A DNA stretch of 40,389 nucleotides, from contig CAKKRK010000046.1 of assembly GCA_919902665.1 (NCBI GenBank), forward strand, positions 1-40,389. The letters are read 5' to 3'. A program made the translations under genes and the position numbers. Shown here piece by piece: positions 25,505-33,947 of this stretch. Position 1 is the first letter of the stretch. The number at the start of each line of letters is the position of its first letter. Origin of the DNA: Nitrospiraceae bacterium (GTDB lineage: Bacteria > Nitrospirota > Nitrospiria > Nitrospirales > Nitrospiraceae). Below the pieces are notes generated by a model, which was given only the letters and a program-made list of their open reading frames with translations, ran no database searches and had not been told where the DNA came from.

Positions 25505-25900
25505 TCATTGAACCGACTCCGCTTGGGCAGCCGATTGGGCGTGGAGCAGCGCCCGCAACCGATCGCCATCGCGGAGGCTCATTCCATTCAGTTCCACGCC
25601 AAACAGAGATCCCTTTGTCCAGGAGACTATCACTTCCGAAACGAATAGGGGCTCCTCCTCGTCCGGAAGATATAAGAACAAGGTCAATTCCATACCAATC
25701 TTGACGGGACAGTTTCCACGAATGCCCACCCCACCTTCGGATAGGTCTACAGCGCTACCGTCTCCAATAAGAACGTCGTCCCCGTTGATTCCTGAGTACA
25801 TAAGCTCCAAGGAGACGAAACTTCTTCTCATTCTGCGACGCTCAATCGAATGCGATGAGTAAGGCACTTCCGACTGTCTCAAGTGTTTCATCTGACTCAT
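25505..25900 (-). CDS. PilZ-domain protein (c-di-GMP binding)
   Basis: Protein of 131 aa with one PilZ domain. The Arg-rich RxxxR region (ERRRMRRSF) and DLSEGGVGI (DxSxxG) are intact, so c-di-GMP binding is expected. An N-terminal extension of about 20 residues precedes it. AGGAGG lies about 7 nt upstream of the ATG at 25900, a strong start signal. Role unknown beyond second-messenger binding. Confidence 0.82.
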   Translation of the reverse strand: MSQMKHLRQSEVPYSSHSIERRRMRRSFVSLELMYSGINGDDVLIGDGSAVDLSEGGVGIRGNCPVKIGMELTLFLYLPDEEEPLFVSEVIVSWTKGSLFGVELNGMSLRDGDRLRALLHAQSAAQAESVQ

Positions 25901-26248
25901 CGTTATACCTCCTGGTTATGTCCCCATTTGGATGGGATTGATCGACTCAATCCTGACTTGCTAAACGCTTGAGTCTCAAAGGCTCTTTCTGTCTTGCCCC
26001 GGTGCAGTCTGTATTGGAGATTTCGTATGGATGAAGGCTAGCGCGGAGTGTTGACCTTGCCTTCCCACCAAAGGAGGGGGAGTGGCCAAACCGGAAGGGG
26101 GGTGAGGGTAATGGACAATAATTCAGTCTGTTATGTACTTACTTGAAGGGAGGCCTGGTTCCGAACGTCGTACTGTAGAGGTCTTATGAGTTGATGAGCG
26201 TCATGAAATGGATCGAGGCACTGTAGACAGGAGGGGATAAGGGCCGGA
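25901..26248. other. Intergenic region between two PilZ genes
   Basis: About 350 bp without a gene. The only notable feature is a small dyad GATTGA-TCGAC-TCAATC near 25937-25953, close upstream of the PilZ gene at 25505-25900. No clear terminator or promoter is seen. Confidence 0.4.
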
Positions 26249-26659
26249 CTATATCATCAGCCGGAATCGAGTTCGTTGATCACTCACGGTTTGATGGGAG
26301 ATGCTTTTCAAAATGAAAGATTGCAACCGCTTCCGATGGTCTTGGTTCAGATCCATAAATCGGACAGAAAATTGACAACCCGATACCCACACAACATGTG
26401 CTGATTTCAATGAAAGCTGAGGTAATCCATCGGGAAGCGCAATGGTAAGTGTCAATAATGTGCCTCGTGTTACCGGGCGGTCGCTGATGATTTGGCAACC
26501 AGAAACGGATATATTTTTGGTGAGTCCCTCTCCTTGGTGAGGCTGTGTCGGAACTTCACCGACATAGCGCACTCGACACGTGATCGTTACACGTTCCGCA
26601 TAACGGCCATCCAACGGAACATAGGACTTTCGATTATTCATTGTAAGTGTCATCATCAT
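26249..26659 (-). CDS. PilZ-domain protein (c-di-GMP binding)
   Basis: Protein of 136 aa with one PilZ domain. RxxxR is RYAER and the second motif is NISVSG (NxSxxG), both intact. The rest follows the PilZ beta-barrel pattern (LTLTIALPDG, then SAHVVWVSGCQFSVRFMDL) with a C-terminal helix. Three ATGs in a row make the exact start ambiguous by two codons. Monocistronic as far as can be seen. Confidence 0.78.
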   Translation of the reverse strand: MMMTLTMNNRKSYVPLDGRYAERVTITCRVRYVGEVPTQPHQGEGLTKNISVSGCQIISDRPVTRGTLLTLTIALPDGLPQLSLKSAHVVWVSGCQFSVRFMDLNQDHRKRLQSFILKSISHQTVSDQRTRFRLMI

Positions 26660-26716
26660 AGCTTCGTCCAGAATATTTTCCCAATCAATTCAATAATGGG
26701 AATCTATTCCTGTTGA

Positions 26717-27159
26717 ATGCCCGCATAGAAACTGTAGCGATTTGATAGGCGCTCTCTTCAATGCAAATAGCAGCCACGCCAGCCCGCTCACGATCATTGG
26801 TAGTCCGTATGACGCTCAGCGTGTCTCTGTATTCTGTGGCGCAGTCGGCGACACCGGAATGCTCACAATCTTCACGATATTACGGTCAACGTCGAGCTAC
26901 TCGCTAGAGGTCATGAAGCTGGCGTTGGGAATACATCTCACGGAAGCCGAGATCGCAAAGCCATGGCCCAGACGCCTTCGAAGCCGCACGGCTGATCAGG
27001 TGAGCACTCAATGCATCGTGGGCACCGATGACCTTCAGTCGTGCCTGGTTCTTTCATGCGGCAGGAAGTTTTGCAGCGTGTGTCACCATGTGGTCCCACA
27101 CGATGCGAAAGAGTGCAGTCTCTTGCCAACGGAAAGTTTAAGAAATTATCTATCCATGG
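26717..27159. other. Gene-poor region with an unassigned reading frame
   Basis: A plus-strand frame is open at 26742-27227 and includes CSVCHHVVPHDAKEC, which could be a zinc-binding remnant. It lacks a ribosome binding site and has no recognised domain. It also overlaps the 3' end of a well-supported minus-strand gene. I treat it as probably non-coding or decayed. Confidence 0.35.
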
Positions 27160-27687
27160 TTAGAAGACTGTCGCGGAAGTCCCGTCCGATAGTTTCTCAG
27201 GGAGTGTCAGGCTTTCAAAAAATATGATGCCACGATCAGTTCCAGTCTCGAACCGCAACGCCACTTCCGTATGAAAGCCGTGCCACACATAAACTTTCAC
27301 CGGGCCGACCGTGATTTGGCCCGGTGTTCGGTCGAGTGGGCCATACTTGGATTGAAGGTAGGTTAAGGTTCTTTCATGAGTCTCACTTCCACTGTAGCGA
27401 ACAGTCACGCGGCCGAACTTCTTTCCAAACGTGGTAAATCGTATGGAATCGATGGGTATCGTGCCAAGCGCAGGAGCCTGTTTTGTTTGTTCATAGATCT
27501 CTAGGCGACCGGCATCTTCGGCGCGCACAAATTGTTCCATTTCTGCAAGTGATGTTCCCCAGGGAATACCTTCGAAGCCATTGGGATCATCGACGAGTGG
27601 AACGGCCAACAACGGTGTCGCTGTAGGCAGCACGCAGAAGAGCACTGCTGCGAGGAGCATCGTTCGTTTACAAAAACCCGCGTTCAT
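27160..27687 (-). CDS. Exported hypothetical protein, second of a paralogous pair
   Basis: Protein of 175 aa with a signal peptide (MLLAAVLFCVLPTATPLLA). The mature part starts VDDPNGFEGIPWGTSL and later has RVTVRYSG, then YLQSKYGPLDRTPGQITVG, then GIIFFESLTL. The same order occurs in the upstream neighbour (27692-28222): NDPKGFHDILWGTSL, RVMIRYQG, FLENQFGGLERIPGQMARG, GYIFIDSRTL. The two are tandem duplicates, only 4 bp apart and certainly one operon. The 'GF.GI.WGTSL' opening is typical of small periplasmic proteins of unknown function. Confidence 0.72.
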   Translation of the reverse strand: MNAGFCKRTMLLAAVLFCVLPTATPLLAVPLVDDPNGFEGIPWGTSLAEMEQFVRAEDAGRLEIYEQTKQAPALGTIPIDSIRFTTFGKKFGRVTVRYSGSETHERTLTYLQSKYGPLDRTPGQITVGPVKVYVWHGFHTEVALRFETGTDRGIIFFESLTLPEKLSDGTSATVF

Positions 27688-27691
27688 CGAT

Positions 27692-28222
27692 CTACTCTGC
27701 GGAGTCGGTGATATAGTCGTTGAACCGTGGTGCGAGCGTACGGCTATCGATGAATATGTAGCCGCGCTCGGTACTGGCTTGGTAGGTCAGCGTGATTTCG
27801 GTATCTGAACCGCGCCACGTGTATTGCTGATTGAGACCTCGTGCCATCTGCCCGGGAATACGCTCCAGCCCACCGAATTGATTTTCCAAGAAGCGCAGCA
27901 CGTGTTTGTGAACTTGTTCCCCTTGGTATCGGATCATGACACGCGCAAATTGATCATCCAGGGACACGTAGAGGATGCTGGTCATTTCTGTTTCCGCGAA
28001 TGACGCCGGCTCTCTCTTACAAAGATATTCGATGATATGTGGACCTGCCCGTATCGTTTCCAGGTCCTGGCGTGAGGACAAGGAAGTGCCCCAAAGAATA
28101 TCGTGAAATCCCTTCGGGTCATTCATCATGGGAACAGCCCATGCTGAATGAGCACCGATCACGACGGTGACGATCAAAGCTAACGGCAAGGTCTTGTGTG
28201 TTGGTTGGGTGCGCGCGCGCAT
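27692..28222 (-). CDS. Exported hypothetical protein, first of a paralogous pair
   Basis: Protein of 176 aa with a signal peptide (LALIVTVVIGAHSAWA) and the same domain order as its downstream paralogue at 27160-27687. Identity between them is moderate, so the duplication is not recent. An IS30-family element ends about 33 bp upstream of the start codon. The insertion has probably displaced or replaced this pair's native promoter. Function unknown, predicted periplasmic. Confidence 0.72.
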   Translation of the reverse strand: MRARTQPTHKTLPLALIVTVVIGAHSAWAVPMMNDPKGFHDILWGTSLSSRQDLETIRAGPHIIEYLCKREPASFAETEMTSILYVSLDDQFARVMIRYQGEQVHKHVLRFLENQFGGLERIPGQMARGLNQQYTWRGSDTEITLTYQASTERGYIFIDSRTLAPRFNDYITDSAE

Positions 28223-28254
28223 CTTCTGTTAACGAAGTCGGATATAACCCCTTG

Positions 28255-29323
28255 AGTTCTAACTCCAAGTGCAACACTTCAAGCCCGGATGGGCTACGGT
28301 GTTGCCATGCCCACGAGATCCTATCGACACCTGAGTGCCGAAGAACGTGAAACTGTCAGCCTGGGGCTGGCCCAGGGCCATTCGCTGCGGGAGCTGGCGC
28401 GGTGCTTGGGGCGGTCGTCCAGCACGGTGAGTCGCGAAGTGGCGCGCAATGTGACACGGGGCCGACCGTATCGAGCCTGCACGGCACACACGATCGCAGC
28501 CGGTCGAGCCTGTCAGCCGCGACGCCGGCGGAAACTCGTGGATCCTTGGCTGTGGCAATATGTGCAGAACCATCTGGCTGAGGGCTGCTCGCCGGAGCAG
28601 ATTGCCGGCCGCCTCCGACGCGCGTATCCTGGCGACATGAAGAAGCACCTCTCGGCAGAAACCATCTATGCGGCGCTGTATGTGTTGCCACGTGGTACGC
28701 TGCGGAGCGCACTGCTGGCGTCGCTGCGTCAGGCGCGCAAAGCGCGTCGGCCTCGAGCGCGCGGCACGGATCGACGTGGCCAGATCCCCAATATGACGCC
28801 GATTGCCGACCGTCCGGCCGACGTGGCGACTCGCATCGTGCCGGGCCACTGGGAAGGCGACCTGATCAAGGGAGCACGCAATGGCTCGGCCGTCGGGACT
28901 CTGGTGGAGCGAACGACCCGCTTGGTCATTCTGGCCAGAATGGAGGGGAGCGATGCGAGGAGTGCCCGCGAGGGGTTCACGAAGAAACTTCGGCACGTGC
29001 CTGCGCTGCTGCGCAAAACGCTGACCTATGATCGCGGGAAAGAGATGGCCGAGCATGAACGCCTGACCGAGCGCCTTGCGATCCAGGTCTTCTTCGCCGA
29101 TCCCTACAGCCCGTGGCAACGCGGGACCAATGAGAACACCAACGGGTTGCGGCGTCAGTATTTGCCCAAAGGCACGGACCTGTCGGGCTATACCCAGCGT
29201 GAGTTGAATGCCATTGCCCATCGGTTGAATACGCGTCCCCGCAAATGTTTGGACTTTGCCACGCCCCTGGAGGTCTATGCGCAGCTGCGCCATTATTCAC
29301 CCGTTGCACTTGGAACTTGAAAC
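28255..29323 (+). mobile_element. IS30-family insertion sequence
   Basis: About 1.07 kb. Imperfect 21-bp terminal inverted repeats at 28255-28275 and 29303-29323 share TCCAAGTGCAAC (16 of 21 positions match). One transposase gene fills the element and its stop codon lies inside the right repeat. Target duplications are not clear. It sits between two divergent units, the exported paralogue pair and the phosphonate cluster. Confidence 0.85.
28289..29320 (+). CDS. IS30-family transposase
   Basis: Cut-and-paste or circle-forming DDE transposase of 343 aa, probably full length. The N-terminal helix-turn-helix (YRHLSAEERETVSLGLAQGHSLRELARCLGRSSSTVSRE) is typical of IS30. The catalytic acidic residues lie in HWEGDLIKG, in LTYDRGKEMAEH and in NENTNGLRRQYLPKGT. 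The native start may be the second ATG at 28307 (MPTRSYRH). The frame is intact, so the element may still be active. Confidence 0.92.
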   Translation: MGYGVAMPTRSYRHLSAEERETVSLGLAQGHSLRELARCLGRSSSTVSREVARNVTRGRPYRACTAHTIAAGRACQPRRRRKLVDPWLWQYVQNHLAEGCSPEQIAGRLRRAYPGDMKKHLSAETIYAALYVLPRGTLRSALLASLRQARKARRPRARGTDRRGQIPNMTPIADRPADVATRIVPGHWEGDLIKGARNGSAVGTLVERTTRLVILARMEGSDARSAREGFTKKLRHVPALLRKTLTYDRGKEMAEHERLTERLAIQVFFADPYSPWQRGTNENTNGLRRQYLPKGTDLSGYTQRELNAIAHRLNTRPRKCLDFATPLEVYAQLRHYSPVALGT

Positions 29324-29384
29324 CGCCCCCTAATTGCTACTCACGCTACCATGCGAGAGAGTTCAACTCAATCACGGATCTTTC

Positions 29385-29414
29385 TTGAGAACCTCGCAGA
29401 GCGTATCTTATAAT
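29385..29414 (+). promoter_or_regulatory. Sigma70-type promoter of the phosphonate cluster
   Basis: TTGAGA at 29385-29390 (5/6 match to the -35 consensus), an 18-nt spacer, and a perfect TATAAT at 29409-29414. It lies 62 bp beyond the IS30 right end, so the insertion has left it intact. Transcription would start near 29421, about 44 nt before the first gene's preferred GTG start. Confidence 0.7.
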
Positions 29415-29464
29415 GCGCCGGCTTTCTGCAGATGTGTCTCAAGATGTCAGGGGGGAAACATTCA

Positions 29465-29962
29465 GTGATTGAAAGCGACGTGTTCGTCCAAACAATGCAG
29501 GACATGGGAGTGAACTTTTTTACCGGTGTGCCAGATTCGATTCTGGGTGGGATCATTGCGGAACTCATGAACCGTCGGCTCTACACCCCCGCGGTTCGTG
29601 AGGATGAAGCGGTTGGCATGGCTGCGGGCGCCTATATGGCGGGGAAAACCCCCGCCGTGCTCATGCAGAATTCAGGACTGGGTACCTCTCTCAATGCACT
29701 CATTTCTCTGAATATGATTTATCAACAACCCTGCATACTGATTGTTTCCTGGCGTGGGCAGGGAGGGAAGGATGCTCCTGAACATTTGGTGATGGGAGAG
29801 GTGATGCCGCAATTGCTTGATACCGTCAAGATCCCGCACCGGACCCTGACCGAAAAAACAGTGATTGAAGATTTCAGGTGGGTTGCTGAGACATTCATGA
29901 AGCAGCGGATTCCGGTCGCCTTGTTTATCACCAAAGGCGTGGTCAAGGGGTTGCATCCATGA
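29465..29962 (+). CDS. Phosphonopyruvate decarboxylase, alpha (PYR) subunit
   Basis: N-terminal half of a split thiamine-diphosphate decarboxylase, 165 aa from the GTG at 29465. It has FFTGVPDSILGGII, the cofactor-activating Glu in VREDEAVGMAAGAYMAG, and MQNSGLGTSLNAL. The fold is shared with sulfopyruvate decarboxylase (ComD), from which it cannot be told apart by motif alone. The PhnW-like aminotransferase next door favours phosphonopyruvate, giving phosphonoacetaldehyde plus CO2. AGGGGGG at 29449-29455 precedes the GTG at 29465; in-frame ATGs at 29432 and 29444 are alternatives. Its stop overlaps the beta-subunit start. Confidence 0.85.
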   Translation: MIESDVFVQTMQDMGVNFFTGVPDSILGGIIAELMNRRLYTPAVREDEAVGMAAGAYMAGKTPAVLMQNSGLGTSLNALISLNMIYQQPCILIVSWRGQGGKDAPEHLVMGEVMPQLLDTVKIPHRTLTEKTVIEDFRWVAETFMKQRIPVALFITKGVVKGLHP

Positions 29963-30537
29963 GGCCCGAACAAGGCACGTTGATCAGTCGGGCGCAGGCC
30001 ATGGAGGCCTTGTTGGAGTTGCTGACCGATCAGCCGGTCATTATCTGCAACGGGTTTCCCTCGCGTGAAGCGCACAAGATTGCGGATCGCCCTACCCATT
30101 TCTATATGATCGGCTCTATGGGGAATGCTTCGGCTATTGCCCTCGGTGTTGCGCTCGCCAAGCCAAATAAACAGGTGATTACCTTCGATGGCGACGGGAA
30201 TGTGCTCATGGGAATGGGTACACTCGCGACGGTTGCTGCGTTGAGACCCAAGAACTTTATCCATGTCGTCTTCGACAATGAAGTGTACGGAACGACCGGG
30301 AACCAGCCGACGATCTCCAATGTGGTGCCGCTGGAGAAAGTGGCGAAGTCGGCGGGCTACGTGAATGTGGAACGGGTCCTTGATCGCGACGATCTCGTCT
30401 ACGAGTTCAAGGATATGCTGAAGAAGGATGGGCCTAGCCTGTTGCTCATCAAGGTGAACGAATTTGTGGAAGATGCCGGTCGCGTCCTACACGATCCGCC
30501 GGACATCACCCGTCGATTCATGAAGGCGATTGAATAG
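29959..30537 (+). CDS. Phosphonopyruvate decarboxylase, beta (PP, ThDP-binding) subunit
   Basis: C-terminal half of the split decarboxylase, 192 aa. The ThDP/Mg motif is present as GDGN (in TFDGDGNVLMGMGTL) followed by DNEVYGTTGNQPT. Ordinary phosphonopyruvate decarboxylases are single chains of about 380 aa; here the two halves are separate genes overlapping by ATGA, like ComD/ComE. Both should be needed for activity because the cofactor binds between them. The following aminotransferase would consume the aldehyde product. Confidence 0.86.
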   Translation: MRPEQGTLISRAQAMEALLELLTDQPVIICNGFPSREAHKIADRPTHFYMIGSMGNASAIALGVALAKPNKQVITFDGDGNVLMGMGTLATVAALRPKNFIHVVFDNEVYGTTGNQPTISNVVPLEKVAKSAGYVNVERVLDRDDLVYEFKDMLKKDGPSLLLIKVNEFVEDAGRVLHDPPDITRRFMKAIE

Positions 30538-30599
30538 TCGCCTAGCTGTCAGCTGTCAATTTCCGAAAGAGCTGATCGCTGATTGCTGAAAGCGAGAAT

Positions 30600-31682
30600 A
30601 TGATTCTCCTCAATCCAGGTCCCGTGAACGTGTCCGAGCGGGTGCGGCAGGCGCTGCTGAAACCCGATATCTGTCATCGAGAAGATGAATTTCTAGAACT
30701 GCTTCACCGCATCCAAGCCAAGCTGCTCAAAGCCTTTGTCCCCGGAGCCGAATCGGACTACGTTGCCGTCCTGATGACTGGATCGGGGACGGCTGTCGTC
30801 GAAGCCGCCCTGATGTCGTCGCTTCCTCACGGTCGCCGTATGCTCATCCTCAACAACGGGGTCTATGGTGAACGGATGTCCCAGATCGTGGGTCTCCATC
30901 GCCTGGGGGTGAGCGAGTTGAAGTACGACTGGACGGTTCGGCCAGACCCTGAGAAGCTGCTACTGGCCTTGCGACAGCATCAGGAAGTGCATGCTGTCGG
31001 CATGGTGTACCATGAGACCACCACTGGACTCCTCAACCCTGTCCATGAGATCGCCGAGATCGTCGACAATCAGAATCGCGTATTTGTGCTGGATGCCGTC
31101 AGTGCGCTGGCAGGTGAAACGCTGAATATTGCCAAGTCCCACATCTATATGGTGACGGGGACGGCGGGAAAGTGCATTCAGGGGTTTCCAGGCGTCTCGT
31201 TCGTGCTCGTGCGAAAGGGGTTTGTCGAGAGAATGCGCGCATATCCGAAGCGCTCGTGGTATCTCCATCTGACCCATTACATCGACAATGAGGGGCGAGG
31301 CACGATTCCATTCACACCTGCAGTGCAGGTCTACTATGCTTTTGACGAAGCACTTAATGAGTTGCTTGAGGAAGGCGTGGCCAATCGCATCCAGCGGTAT
31401 AAGAAGATGGCGACCCTGATTCGTGAACGAATGGCCAAGTTCGGTGTGAAGGCGCTTCTCCCAGCGGACCGGCAATCGAACACTATCACGGCCTATCACC
31501 TGCCGGACGGGGTTTCTTACCAGACGTTGCATGACCGCCTGAAGCAGCAGGGCTATGTCATTTATGCCGGACAAGGCAACTTGGAAAACAAGATTTTTCG
31601 CGTGGCCAATATGGGGGCACTGTCCGAGGCGCAGTTTGGTGGATTTCTCGACGCCTTCGAACAGGTCTGCCAATCGATATGA
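30600..31682 (+). CDS. 2-aminoethylphosphonate aminotransferase (PhnW-like, class V)
   Basis: PLP enzyme of 360 aa. It starts LLNPGPVNVSERVRQALL and has HREDEF, as PhnW does. The PLP-pyridine Asp is D165 (VLDAVSALAGE) and the Schiff-base Lys is K191 (TAGKCIQGFPG), matching D168 and K194 of Salmonella PhnW. In a biosynthetic cluster it would run toward 2-aminoethylphosphonate from phosphonoacetaldehyde and an amino donor. The alanine-glyoxylate branch of the family is an alternative. Its stop overlaps the next start (ATGA at 31679), so the nucleotidyltransferase is translationally coupled to it, an arrangement parallel to the fused PntC-aminotransferase of Treponema. Confidence 0.87.
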   Translation: MILLNPGPVNVSERVRQALLKPDICHREDEFLELLHRIQAKLLKAFVPGAESDYVAVLMTGSGTAVVEAALMSSLPHGRRMLILNNGVYGERMSQIVGLHRLGVSELKYDWTVRPDPEKLLLALRQHQEVHAVGMVYHETTTGLLNPVHEIAEIVDNQNRVFVLDAVSALAGETLNIAKSHIYMVTGTAGKCIQGFPGVSFVLVRKGFVERMRAYPKRSWYLHLTHYIDNEGRGTIPFTPAVQVYYAFDEALNELLEEGVANRIQRYKKMATLIRERMAKFGVKALLPADRQSNTITAYHLPDGVSYQTLHDRLKQQGYVIYAGQGNLENKIFRVANMGALSEAQFGGFLDAFEQVCQSI

Positions 31683-32398
31683 AGGCGGTCATTCTGGCAG
31701 CGGGAGTCGGAAAACGTTTGTGGGAAGTGACCCAGCATCACCCGAAATGCCTCATCAAGATTGGCGATCGGTCGCTCCTGCATCGCTATCTAGAGTCGCT
31801 GGTTTCCGTGGGGATTCGCCGGGCTGAGATTGTTGTCGGGTACAAACAGGAGATGATCCGTGCGGCGGTCGAGCAGGATTCCTGTGGCGTCAACGTCACG
31901 TTTTTGGTCAATGAGCAGTTTCATAGGGGCAGTATTTCCTCCTTGTGGATTGCACGAACCGCGCTCGACGACGACACCATTGTGATGGATGCCGATGTGC
32001 TGTTCCATCCGAACATCCTACGACGTCTCGTGTCGTCACCCTGTGAGAATGCGCTGTTGATGGATGAGACGGTACAGCAAACTGGAGAGGAGTGCATGGT
32101 GGTCGTGGCCGGGGACCGAGTGATTGCGCTGACGAAGAATATGCCGGAACGTTACGATTACGCCGGTGAAGGGGTTGGATTTCTTCGGATTCGGCATGCC
32201 GACACGCCGCATGTTGTCTCGTCGCTCCGTGGCTACATCGACCGAGGCTCATGGGAGATGGAGTATGAGGACGCGCTGCGGCCGTATTTTCAGGATGTGC
32301 GGGTTGGCTATGAACGAATTGGAGGGCTGCCCTGGACTGAGATTGATTTCATTGAAGACGTAAGAAAAGCTGAATTGGAAGTTTTGCCAAAACTATGA
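31679..32398 (+). CDS. Nucleotidyltransferase, probable 2-aminoethylphosphonate cytidylyltransferase (PntC/LicC-like)
   Basis: Single-domain nucleotidyltransferase of 239 aa with the signature LAAGVGKRLWEVTQHHPKCL (loop at residues 7-14, Lys23) and the metal-binding MDADVLF near residue 101. It resembles LicC phosphocholine cytidylyltransferases and PntC, which activate choline phosphate or 2-aminoethylphosphonate as CDP derivatives. Its position, coupled to a PhnW-like gene and followed by a CDP-alcohol phosphotransferase, suggests that it makes CDP-aminoethylphosphonate. Substrate assignment is inference. Confidence 0.8.
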   Translation: MKAVILAAGVGKRLWEVTQHHPKCLIKIGDRSLLHRYLESLVSVGIRRAEIVVGYKQEMIRAAVEQDSCGVNVTFLVNEQFHRGSISSLWIARTALDDDTIVMDADVLFHPNILRRLVSSPCENALLMDETVQQTGEECMVVVAGDRVIALTKNMPERYDYAGEGVGFLRIRHADTPHVVSSLRGYIDRGSWEMEYEDALRPYFQDVRVGYERIGGLPWTEIDFIEDVRKAELEVLPKL

Positions 32399-32485
32399 GA
32401 AAGTCTTCGTTATAGTACGCTGTTCGATGAAGAGAGACCCTACGCAAGGGAACATTGGTGAGCAGACGCAGGTGTCTAGGGAACC

Positions 32486-33922
32486 ATGAGTAAGAGCATC
32501 CTCCAAAGAAGAGTCGAGATTCAAGGGTTGGCCACGGCGATTCTGCTACCGTCCGTCGGGGTATTCATCGGTCCGATCGGGACGCAGGTCGACGACGTAG
32601 GGCCCCTGACAAGTGTCGTGGGGATCGGGCTCTTTCAACGAACCGTACTCACCTTGCAGCGGGCGGGGATTCGTCAATTAATCGTCCTGTCCGGTTCTGA
32701 GGAGGAACAGCTGAAACAGGCGCTCGGCAAAGGGCCACGCGTCACGATTCCCGTCCGATGGATGCCGATCCGTGAATTTCCTCTCGATGATCCTCGGACC
32801 TGGGAAGCCTTGGCGGCTGAAGTGCATGGCTTTGCGTTGCTCGCGAGCGTCAATAGCGTGTTCTCTCGAGGGTTGATTGAACGGTTGCGGCGTGAGGTGC
32901 AGGATGGTCAGGCCATTGTGGTCTCGCAAGCCTCACAGGGGCAGGTCGATCAGTTCATGGTGCAGAGCCTGCGAGCGAAAGTCCATTCTGATCGCCCGAC
33001 GAGTTTCGCCCCTTCTCGTTTCGACAGTCCGGCCTTACGTGTGGCTGAGCTTGTGGTCGTGCCGGCAAGCCTGATGAGCACCACGAATCAAGCCGTGAGT
33101 GAGAAGGGAAGCCCTCCGATCCGCCAGTGGCTTGAGCGGGCTGCGACGGATGGTCGAGTGCATGTTGTCTCGGCCGAGGCGAAGCAGGGGAATTGGTATC
33201 AACCTGTTCGGACGCTGTCTGACGTTCAAGCAGCCGAAAAGAAGCTGTTCAATTCGCTCAAGGGGGAGTTCGAAGGGTTTGTCGATCGCTATTTCAATCG
33301 CAAAGTCTCTCGCTGGTTTACCCGCCTGTTTCTCGCCATGGGGCTGTCGCCCAATTCCATCACGGTCCTTGCCGGGCTAGTTGGTCTGCTGGCGGCTGCA
33401 GGATTTGGGATGGGTACTTATAGCGCCGGTATCGTGGCAGCTCTCTTGTTTCAATTGGCGGCCGTCATCGATTGCTGCGACGGTGAAGTCGCGCGGTTGA
33501 CCTTTACTGAGTCGCCGCTTGGCGCCTGGCTGGATATCGTGTTGGACAACATCGTGCACATGGCGATTTTTGCGGGTATCGCCGTGGGACTCTATACGAC
33601 TCACATCGGACAAGCGGACGACTGGGTTCCACTCGCTCTCGGCACCGCCGCGGTGTTTGGCAACGGTTTCTCTCTCGTACTCGTCGAAAAGGCGCAAAAG
33701 ATTAAAGCGGTGAGTGGCTGGAGCACCCCTGCCCATGCAGCTTGGGCGGACGTGATGTTGAAAAATGTGGCCAGCAGAGATTTTTCGGTAGCGCTGTTGG
33801 GCTTTGCCCTGTTCGACCAGCTGTATTGGTTTCTCATCTTTGCGGCAGCCGGCGCATTGCTGTTTGCTGGTGCCATGGGCTGGGTCATCCGCCCATCCGC
33901 AGTCTCATCTCCTCGGCCATAA
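32486..33922 (+). CDS. CDP-alcohol phosphatidyltransferase fused to a degenerate nucleotidyltransferase domain
   Basis: Protein of 478 aa. Residues 15-250 keep the outline of a nucleotidyltransferase (GPLTSVVGIGLFQRTVLTLQRAGIRQLIVL) but lack the GxGxR loop and catalytic Lys. Residues 265-470 are a CDP-OH-P transferase with the complete D-x2-D-G-x2-A-R-x8-G-x3-D-x3-D motif (D329, D332, G333, A336, R337, G346, D350, D354) and several membrane helices. The architecture matches the bifunctional inositol-phosphate cytidylyltransferase/DIPP synthase family, with the first activity apparently lost. The separate cytidylyltransferase upstream could supply the activated head group. The acceptor (diacylglycerol, inositol phosphate or another alcohol) is unknown. 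Confidence 0.86.
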   Translation: MSKSILQRRVEIQGLATAILLPSVGVFIGPIGTQVDDVGPLTSVVGIGLFQRTVLTLQRAGIRQLIVLSGSEEEQLKQALGKGPRVTIPVRWMPIREFPLDDPRTWEALAAEVHGFALLASVNSVFSRGLIERLRREVQDGQAIVVSQASQGQVDQFMVQSLRAKVHSDRPTSFAPSRFDSPALRVAELVVVPASLMSTTNQAVSEKGSPPIRQWLERAATDGRVHVVSAEAKQGNWYQPVRTLSDVQAAEKKLFNSLKGEFEGFVDRYFNRKVSRWFTRLFLAMGLSPNSITVLAGLVGLLAAAGFGMGTYSAGIVAALLFQLAAVIDCCDGEVARLTFTESPLGAWLDIVLDNIVHMAIFAGIAVGLYTTHIGQADDWVPLALGTAAVFGNGFSLVLVEKAQKIKAVSGWSTPAHAAWADVMLKNVASRDFSVALLGFALFDQLYWFLIFAAAGALLFAGAMGWVIRPSAVSSPRP

Positions 33923-33947
33923 ATGCCCCGTTCGCTATCCGACTAAC

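Noticed and set aside
26742-27227. Plus-strand 161-codon reading frame with CSVCHHVVPHDAKEC
   Set aside because: No ribosome binding site or recognisable domain, and its 3' end overlaps a well-supported minus-strand exported protein gene.
28259-29293. Long minus-strand frame (344 codons) across the IS30 element
   Set aside because: It mirrors the IS30 transposase, whose catalytic motifs are on the plus strand. Long antisense frames are common in GC-rich genes.
30538-30599. AGCTGTCAGCTGTCA direct repeat between decarboxylase and aminotransferase genes
   Set aside because: Too short and simple to assign a function; probably ordinary low-complexity spacer sequence.
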